A stretch of DNA of 64,000 nt. Origin: Archegozetes longisetosus (Eukaryota; Arthropoda; Arachnida; Sarcoptiformes; Trhypochthoniidae). The stretch covers positions 3,166,001-3,230,000 of the forward strand of contig JAEMBT020000009.1 of assembly GCA_018873245.2 (NCBI GenBank), written 5' to 3'. Shown piece by piece: positions 56,891 through 64,000 of this stretch (its first letter is position 1; the number at the start of each line of letters is the position of its first letter). Under the pieces are notes generated by a model. The model did no database searches, had not been told where the DNA came from, and saw only the letters and a list, made by a program, of their open reading frames with translations. The position numbers and the translations under genes are program-made.

Positions 56891-57254
56891 GGGCACGCTG
56901 AAAGTTTTTGTAATAGGCCAACCTGGTGCATGTACCTGAAAGTTTTCAATGTCCAAACATTTGTTTCCATTTCGTAGGATTAAACGCCAATTTTCATTTG
57001 ATTATCTCTAATCATTTAGATTCTGCGATAATTTAAAGATATCTAGTCATAAAATGTTTCCGATTCAAATCCATTATAATACTAAAAAAGCCTCGTGACT
57101 AGATTTCTTTAAGTTATCACAGAATCTAAACGGCTAGAGATAATCAAATGAAATTTGGTACCTAATCCTACGAAATTCAAAAAAATGTCTGGATCTTGAG
57201 AACTTTCATATACGTGCATCAGGTTGGCCTATGACAAAAACTTTCAGCGTGCCC
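56891..57254. repeat. 364-bp complete fold-back element
   Basis: The whole element is one imperfect palindrome. It starts GGGCACGCTGAAAGTTTTTG and ends CAAAAACTTTCAGCGTGCCC. Pairing continues through TAGGCCAACCTG and TTTCGTAGGATTA and then through TTTGATTATCTCTA to a short central loop near 57070. No frame. Such structures are MITEs whose transcripts could feed small-RNA pathways. Target duplication not resolved. Confidence 0.8.
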
Positions 57255-58268
57255 TAATATAGGAAATAACTCGTCATTCACCGTTTTAAACAAATTACGT
57301 GACAGTTGACTATACCAATAGGATAATAAACACGATAACTGCTATACACCCTATCCCTTAGCCTAACATTACAAAATCAATAGATGGGTCCAACGGACAC
57401 TAAATTACTGAAATCTTTAATCAAAATCATTTTACTGTTTTAGGGTTAACCATCGTTTTAATTCAAATCTAAAATTTTCTGATTAGTTACATACAGCATC
57501 AGAAGTCAATAATGAAACTCGTTGATAATAAATTTAATTATTCCAATGTTTGCAATTCTCGTTTGAATTTATTTTACTTTCACATTTCAGACTTTATTCT
57601 AATTTAACTTTTTTCATCTTAACTTTTAATATTATCAAGGCTTATTTGACTTTCTTTTCACTACATTTGTTTCTAAAAAATAGTTTTGTAATAAATTTAA
57701 ATTATATTTTAAAGGGCTGCTAAGTTTTGAATAATATGGATATTTGGATTTTGAAAATGACGTTCCTGTAATCAAAATGATAAAAATAACGTAATTTAAA
57801 TAGAGTTCAAATGATAAAAACTTATTTCCTATAAGATAAATATAACTGATAGAAACTAAAATTTTTAAAAGTGTAGCTGCTCTAAATAAGTCACATTGTA
57901 AAACTCAATTAATTAATAAAATTGACTGAATAAGTTAATTTTTTATTAGTTAACAAAGAATTTTATTTAATCAATAGTGCTGTTTAATTCATCAATCCAT
58001 TCATTTAGTTTTAAATTTTCAATTAACAAAACTTTTATTATTTCTGGACATTTAAACATTTCAGCGATTGATGAATTAATTCTTCGATAAGTAAGTATTA
58101 GGTTTTGTGCATAATATTCCAATACTCTGTGCTTATAGTAATTTGCATATTTAATACGTGAGACTGATCTCCTATAGAGCAGATTCCAGGAGGCATTGAT
58201 GGACTTTCTAAAATTCATAGGACCGAATGTTCTTAAGATTCATAAAATAGCAAAGCGTAATCAAAGCC
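57255..58268. other. Intergenic; one unassigned minus-strand frame
   Basis: The minus-strand frame 58218-57967 (83 codons, basic and tyrosine-rich, with KYANYYKHRVLEYYAQNLIL) has no recognisable domain, and no splice partners were found. It could be a last exon of an unknown gene or chance. The remainder is featureless A+T-rich DNA. Confidence 0.3.
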
Positions 58269-58480
58269 TATATGAGGTCACTCCAGAATTTTTGCATCTC
58301 TTGTTTCTATATGTGACATATAAATAAATAATATAGTCATTTATAAGTTTTGTTGCAAATTTTAAATCAATTTTGACTGATATTAAGTATTAAATTGAAA
58401 TTAATTGAATAATTAAGTTGGCTATACTTTAAAAATATTTCATCAGCTGGAAACACCAAATTCTGGAGTGACTTCGTATA
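58269..58480. repeat. MITE-like inverted repeat, 212 bp
   Basis: TATATGAGGTCACTCCAGAA, ending TTT, at the left is matched by the complement of AAATTCTGGAGTGACTTCGT, ending ATA, at the right (two mismatches over 23 bp). No coding content. Direct flanking duplications not evident. Confidence 0.55.
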
Positions 58481-58725
58481 CCTTATAAAATTATTCGTTT
58501 CTCAATCCTCCCGGGCATCATAGGAGAAGCAGCCAGTCTGTACAAATACAAGACTCAAATATATGAGAATAATTAATCGATAATATATTGCTTAAATCTT
58601 TAAAAACGTGACAAAAAATTCAAACGCTTTTAATGGCTAATAACAACACGAAGCAATCCGCTAGTAATCTTGATTTAAGGAATTAGCCAGTGATAACTTT
58701 TCGACAACCAAATTAGTCTAACTTG

Positions 58726-58987
58726 AGTCCACAGGTCATATCAGTTGTTACATCGATAACATTTAAAAACGCTAGAAACGGAAACATCCTATTTTTTTAT
58801 GTCATAAAATCACCGGAAATAGACATCAGGACGCCCAATGAGTCCATAATTATCGATAAAGAGTATTTTGATAATTTTAGACTCATTCGGTGTCCTGGTG
58901 TCTATTCCCCAAGATTTGATGATATCAACAAAAATAGGATGTTCCCGTTTCTAGCGTCTATACTTATATCTACCATCAACATGGACT
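58726..58987. repeat. 262-bp fold-back element
   Basis: Left arm with CGCTAGAAACGGAAACATCC, continuing TATTTTT, and later ATAGACATCAGGACGCCCAA is the near-complement of the right arm containing AAAAATAGGATGTTCCCGTT. Outer segments AGTCCA / TGGACT close the palindrome. The open frame across it on the plus strand is a by-product of the palindrome and is not called as a gene. Confidence 0.7.
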
Positions 58988-59315
58988 GAGCTTTACTAGT
59001 GTCATACAGAGAGAGAAACAGATACAAAGATTACTGTATAGGCATTAAACTACAAAAATTAATCAAATTTAATCCAAAAGTTCAAAACTAGATATCGCAC
59101 AATCATTAAGACAATCGATAACTTTAAATTTTCAGTCCTAGCCTCAAGTTACCCTAATAGAACTACACAAATGTATGCATAATATTCAACTATTATAAAT
59201 AATGATGTGTGATTGGAAGTTATTCATGGTAGGTCAAGCATAGATATCACATAGTGATTAACAGAATCAATATCTATGAATTTATGACTTCAAGTCTTAA
59301 GCTTTTCTCAAACAA

Positions 59316-61763
59316 CTAGGTCTCAATAGCATTGATTCTGTTTGAGCGTAATAGTTTCAACACAAATGATATTATGCGAGAGCTATGCCAGACTTCTGAA
59401 ATAAAATCAGTTATTCCTTTCAGATAGTAATAAGTGAATAACTCCATTAGAAATACAAATATATTGAAAGTGTTGCAGATCATAAAGAAGTAAAAAACTC
59501 CTTTCAATTGAGTCAAAGTCAAAGATTCATATCCGTAGTCATTTGTGTCGATCGTGTCAAGATTCTCGTGAATGTCAGGTCCAAAGCCTTTAGGTTTGAG
59601 TGACTTGCGAACTTCATGTTCATAAATACCACTTTCATCCAAGCGTGTGATTCTTAAGATACAAATAGAAATATACTTTAAGCTGTTATAATTTATATTG
59701 CTTTAACTTAAATAGATTTCAAGTATAAAGGACATACATTTTATTACAGTTACTCTTTAACATGGCACCAGCTGTTGGGGTAAACCCCAGAAAATAAGGC
59801 TTAACTCCAGCTCCAGATTTCGAAATGTGATAATCAGTTCCTTCTGAAGAATCGAACTTCTTAAAATTCAGTTTTACTTTGAAATAGTGCAAAACAATTG
59901 CATCCATTACAACGACTCCTTTGCCTTTTAGAGCAGTTGAAGTCAAATTTTCAAGCCATTCCTGACTGAAAACACCATTAAATGAATCGATGAATACAGA
60001 TCTTCTTTTAAAGTCCAGAGCCATTAGTGACGATTCTCTCGATGTGAAATCATGCATCTCAAAATACTTAAGCGAATGTATTTCAAATTCCTTCCAGTCG
60101 GGTTTAGTGTATAAGTCATTCCATGAATCAATTTCATCGATCGGTGGTTTACGAATCAATATATCCAATTGTTTGGCTGTAAATGCAGACAATAAGGCAA
60201 TACTCAATAATAGCCAAGATCCTATAACTACTCTCGAGAAAGTTCTAGTTATCCTGTGAGCGATTGAGCCTGAAAATATAACAAAGGCCAAATCCCAGAA
60301 GGTTTCAGAGAATATCGAGAGAGTTCTTCTTTTAAGGCAAATTAGAAGCGTGACCGATATCAGAGAAATCAGAGTTAAATAGTAGCTGTGATAATCCCAA
60401 CAATTAAGTATACTCATTACCGGCCACTCACCTGAATCAATAAAAATGTTTGATAAAATTAAGGTGGTGTTTTATAATAACTATACTCGTGCTGTGAGAC
60501 ACGGAGAATAAGAAAATGAATTCATTCTTTGAAATTAATTAAAATTTAACTAATTAGTACATTTTTAGTCAGAAAATATTTTTCCCAAATAAATAACAGT
60601 TTTTAATCAGTTTTCTCTTATTTAAGTAAAATCTGTGTTAGAACTGTTAGGTAGGATGAGAGACATTTTATTTAAATACCTTCTCTCGCATTCGTTCGAG
60701 TAACCTACACCGATACATGGGCGATGAAACAGATTCATCATATAAATACCACTGTCCTCAGCCAAGTAGGTGAGTGAAAGAACAATTACACGGTATCTGC
60801 ACGGTTAACAGATCTTGGGGATTTAGATCTGATTCAAACTCTGAACTAAGGATTCAGTAAAACACAAGAATCTCAATGCAGTAAATATTATTGACGTCAA
60901 CTAAACCCCATAACTATATAGACAAACATGAATGACACGTCACATGGAGAGATCGCGCAGCATTTGCAATTGTTTTTTACTGATTAAGCCTAGAAAACGT
61001 CGTAACATCATGTATTATGAGATTATATTGTTTTTTGGAATAGCTTTTTAAAATTTTCATTGTAATCACAAATACTTTCTAAAATTTAAAACCTTCAACA
61101 GTTAGTTGTTGATGGTTAAGTGAAACCACTATACACTTAGGATAGAAAGTTTTAATGATTTTCAAGTTTGCGTATCAAAGAATCGACTCAAAATGAATCT
61201 GTATCCGCATTATTTTTCATAATTAAAAGATTTGGAAACATCTAAAGTATCTACATACGTTTCTTAGTGGTACTGAGGATGGCAGATCTTTCAAAGAATC
61301 CAATGTACCTCGTGAAGCTGTAATTGAAGCTTCCATATTCCTCATATAGATATAGTGGAGAAATGGGGAACACAACCAATTGGGGCATTCCTTCAAAATC
61401 ATTCAAAGTATAGACTAAATATTCCTTTATCAAATCATCATATGACTCTGGATGAGGTCGTATTCGAATACTATATACGAAAAAATCAATTGGAGTAATA
61501 GATTATAAAATGAAAATTGACTTATAATACTTAGCATTCATGTATTTCGAGAACATCTTCAGCATAAATATTAGTGGTCCACACCATTGATAGTGAAGTA
61601 CAGATGAATTACCAGTTTGTATGACATTTTCTGTGTATGTGATAATCGGTGGCCACATAAATGACATAACATCGATTGTACGATTAGTTGAATTATTACC
61701 CCAAAACACTGTATCATTAGTTGACGTTAAATTAACACAATTATTATAAACGTATGGATCCAT
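59316..61763 (-). CDS. Divergent ionotropic receptor (iGluR-related chemoreceptor), 5' end uncertain
   Basis: Exons 61763-61531, 61470-61259, 60431-59738 and 59652-59316 give 491 codons with matching phases. The first two exons hold the extracellular ligand lobe S1 (SFMWPPIITYTEN, then CGPLIFMLKMFSKYMN, RIRPHPESYDDL and QLVVFPISPLYLYEEYG). Exon 3 has M1, the degenerate pore and M2 (ITRTFSRVVIGSWLLLSIAL), then DEIDSWNDLYTKPD and lobe S2. Exon 4 ends S2 with ITRLDESGIYE, followed by TLTQLKGVFYFFMICNTFNI, the last membrane helix of IRs. No signal peptide is visible, so an upstream exon probably exists beyond 61763. Intron 2 is long (827 bp). Likely a chemosensory cation channel subunit; ligand unknown. 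Confidence 0.8.
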
Positions 61764-62879
61764 TATTTTCAAGTCATCTCACTCTCAAAGCCTTGTGACG
61801 AATGTTCGTTATTTTTCAAACATTTCTCTTTTATGAGTCGAGATATTAAAATTTAGCAGAATATCATACCAGGTTCCGACCGGAGACTGTCAAAAAATAA
61901 TATTCTTTAGAATTCAGTATAAACCATAGAGAGAACACATCATAAGGAGATAATGATGTGTTTTTCATTGACGTCATTATATTCTATTTTTAAATAATTT
62001 ATTCATATTCTCAAACCTCAATTGACTTAGTACAACATAAAATATCCTGATACGTACCATAATTACATGATACTTATTTAAAATTCAATCAATACGAAGT
62101 ATTATAAAAATAATTCTACCCAAAACTACTTCTTGTTAACTTATCAATAAGTAAGTCTCACGACAAAATATTCTAATTTTTCAAAATTCTGAACTAACTC
62201 GGTATGTATTAGGTTTAAGAGTCAAAATACTCAGTATCACAAGCAATAATTCAATTAGTGTTTATTACAAATTTTCTAAATAAATTTTAAAATTAAATTT
62301 TTAGCTTTATTTCTCGCATATAATACAAGATTTTGTTAAGGGAATTATTATAAGCATGAGAATACGTTATTTTCACATTTTTTTCACCCTCAAAATCTAC
62401 TAAAGTTCTTTTATTTTACAAAATTCCATGTTTGCGCTTCGACAATAGAAATTTGAAAGAATTTTGTACTTGCGTGGGGTGACCTGTTGACTAGATTTTG
62501 ACTTGGCAGCTCAGTTTCTAAACTAAACTTTCAAAAATCAAGTTTTTAAAATTGTATTTAGACTGAAAGCATTTGAAATTCTTTAATAGAATTACAGGTT
62601 TTATCATAAACGTATAGATACGCATTTTCAGCTCTGCCTAACACGCAAAATCTATCATGAACGTTCTTTTCCACAAACTCTAAATGTTATATGAAATACG
62701 ATATAATAAAAATTTATATGCATATTATACTGTAGTAGGCCAATAAATTCAGTTTTTGAAAGTGGAGCCTACTAAATTTTTGAAGCATATTTATACAGAT
62801 TCAATTTCGTCAGAGCATTTAAAGAGGTCTTCATGTTCGCAAAGACACTATCACTGATCTTATTGAACATAAATAGCAA
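61764..62879. other. Intergenic; may hold a missing first exon of the ionotropic receptor
   Basis: No exon could be recognised by eye. A signal-peptide-like exon of the receptor should lie here if the gene is complete. Otherwise A+T-rich. Confidence 0.4.
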
Positions 62880-63360
62880 GTTAACGTGTAACATCAATAA
62901 AAGTGTGTAAAGCACAACGATATTTATGATATAATTTGCTCAATGTGGTGCCATTACTTGCAATCATGTGACGCAGCCGAGCGAAGAAATTCTGGACAAC
63001 AGCTTCTCGAGTCTTATTGGAGATCTTTTCTATTTCACTCTGGCGGGATACATGAGCTCCTCGATATTTTTCGGATTTTTTTACATAGACTTTAAAGCAT
63101 TCCTACAAGAAGAAATCGCAAGGGTTGAGATCTAGGGAATAAGGAGGCTAATCGATTCCCTTTCTGTAGACCTTGATATTATCCAGCGCAATAACCTTAT
63201 CATCGAAATACTCGTTGGGGAGCTCAAATACCTGTCTTGTGCGATGAGGTCTCGCATTATTTTGCATAAAGCAGGTTTCTTCTCATGAGTCTGAATCCTT
63301 GAATCTATCCAAAATTTTGTTGTTCAGCTGCATCATGTGATTGCAGATAATGGCTCCACA
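62880..63360 (-). pseudogene. Mariner-like transposase C-terminal relic
   Basis: On the minus strand, broken frames give CFMQNNARPHRTRQVFE (the second catalytic block, normally Q-D-N-A-x-x-H, here with Asn for Asp), then PPYSLDLNPCDFFL (third catalytic Asp), and the tail SKLYHKYRCALHTFIDV. At least two in-frame stops. The catalytic Asp substitution and stops show it is dead. Terminal repeats were not identified; it differs from the relic at 28880-29940. Confidence 0.75.
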
Positions 63361-63710
63361 TTGAGAACATTATCACATAAATTCCTGCAGTTGTAGTTTA
63401 ATCTGCCGTTTGAGTTTTGTTTCTAGCTTTAGTAGTTTTCGAGAAATTAAACTTTATTTTAGGGGCATCTATTTATTGTGTCCCTGTGTACATTAATTGA
63501 TTGTTCGCGTGGTTCTTAGTTTTCGGACAATTAAAGGTTTTCAGTAAATATCAGTAATCTAGCAGTAATCAGTAGCTAACTTGAAAGATCGTAACCTTTT
63601 ATGAGTATCGCAACATAAGTCATGATTATTAGCGCAACAAATGTAATATGAATATAGATAGATAGCTTAATGACATGCTCGAAACACTTTTGATCATATA
63701 TTTGACTGAT
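63361..63710. other. Unannotated
   Basis: Upstream side of the mariner relic; no further transposase blocks could be read and no gene is seen. Confidence 0.4.
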
Positions 63711-63977
63711 TTTAAGGAGTGGTATTCAAATTTTTAAAAGCTCATAACTCTTGAAGCGTTCAACTGATGTGCTTAAGACATATTTCTGAAAACTATGTAA
63801 AAACTTTTGAAAAGTGTGCATATCATCTGTTCCAAGAGGTCCACAGTTAAACACCGATGATATATAAATCATTTCAAAGGCTTTTGCACACAGTTTCTAT
63901 AAATATAAATCTTAAGCATATGGGTTGAGCGCTTCAATAGTTATTCGCTTTTGAAATTTCGAATACCACCCTTTAAA
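63711..63977. repeat. MITE with inverted termini
   Basis: The left end TTTAAGGAGTGGTATTCAAA pairs with the right end GAATACCACCCTTTAAA read on the other strand. Similarity continues inward (AAAAGCTCATAACTCTTGAA against the complement of TTCAATAGTTATTCGCTTTT). No coding frame; 267 bp. The target duplication is not clear. Confidence 0.65.
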
Positions 63978-64000
63978 AATCAATTGACTTTATGATAACG

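Noticed and set aside
58723-58989. 88-codon plus-strand frame
   Set aside because: Covers a fold-back element; composition explained by the palindrome.

Overview
The window is eukaryotic nuclear DNA, very A+T-rich, with multi-exon genes and mostly tiny introns (about 50-90 bp). The gene content points to an arthropod: lineage-expanded 7-transmembrane gustatory receptors, a divergent ionotropic receptor, an M13 (neprilysin-type) peptidase, multi-finger C2H2 proteins and a mitochondrial TRMT10C homologue. The small introns and the style of the gustatory receptors suggest an acariform mite, but the species is not determined by the sequence alone.

Layout. 0-26 kb: a minus-strand tandem array of four gustatory receptor (GR) genes. 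GR-A (2.3-3.6 kb), GR-B (6.8-8.1 kb) and GR-C (11.0-12.3 kb) are intact with identical three-exon structure; GR-D (22.8-24.8 kb) is wrecked. The array is swollen by transposons: nested hAT elements and a Tc1-like deletion derivative at 4.6-6.2 kb, a Merlin/ISXO2 remnant at 6.4-6.75 kb, fold-back elements at 9.2-10.7 kb, and a non-LTR retrotransposon cluster at 13.5-22.0 kb. That cluster holds one long degenerate copy split by a MULE, one 5'-truncated copy and one relic, and it ends inside a dead C2H2 zinc-finger exon. Two nearly identical 1.07-kb elements in opposite orientation break GR-D.

28-36.7 kb is the conserved core: two C2H2 zinc-finger genes transcribed head-to-head from about 32 kb, then TRMT10C. 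An M13 metallopeptidase with about 15 exons occupies 38.4-42.5 kb.

42.5-56.5 kb: a second, plus-strand GR family duplicated in tandem. GR-E (46.2-47.5 kb) is intact. GR-F (52.1-54.0 kb) has a frameshift, a stop and an hAT insertion. Because the two duplication units align over several kilobases, each serves as the empty site for insertions in the other. This proves the boundaries of several transposons directly, including one that inserted between AAA and TTT with no target duplication. A ~1.9-kb element with ~200-bp inverted termini, carrying a nested hAT, closes this region.

56.5-64 kb: fold-back elements, a four-exon ionotropic receptor on the minus strand (59.3-61.8 kb) and a mariner-like relic at the end.

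Most interesting points: (1) three non-LTR retrotransposon copies all end at the same short sequence, which in the best case is the antisense of the C2H2 codons for Cys-Asp-Trp-Pro-Gly, suggesting a retrotransposon that targets zinc-finger coding DNA; (2) two families of TSD-less elements inserted at AAA/TTT, one of them carrying a small unrecognised protein with two CxxC pairs; (3) unusually clean filled/empty-site evidence for transposition inside recent receptor-gene duplicates. Exon boundaries were derived by eye from splice signals, phase and comparison of paralogues; no search or alignment program was run.
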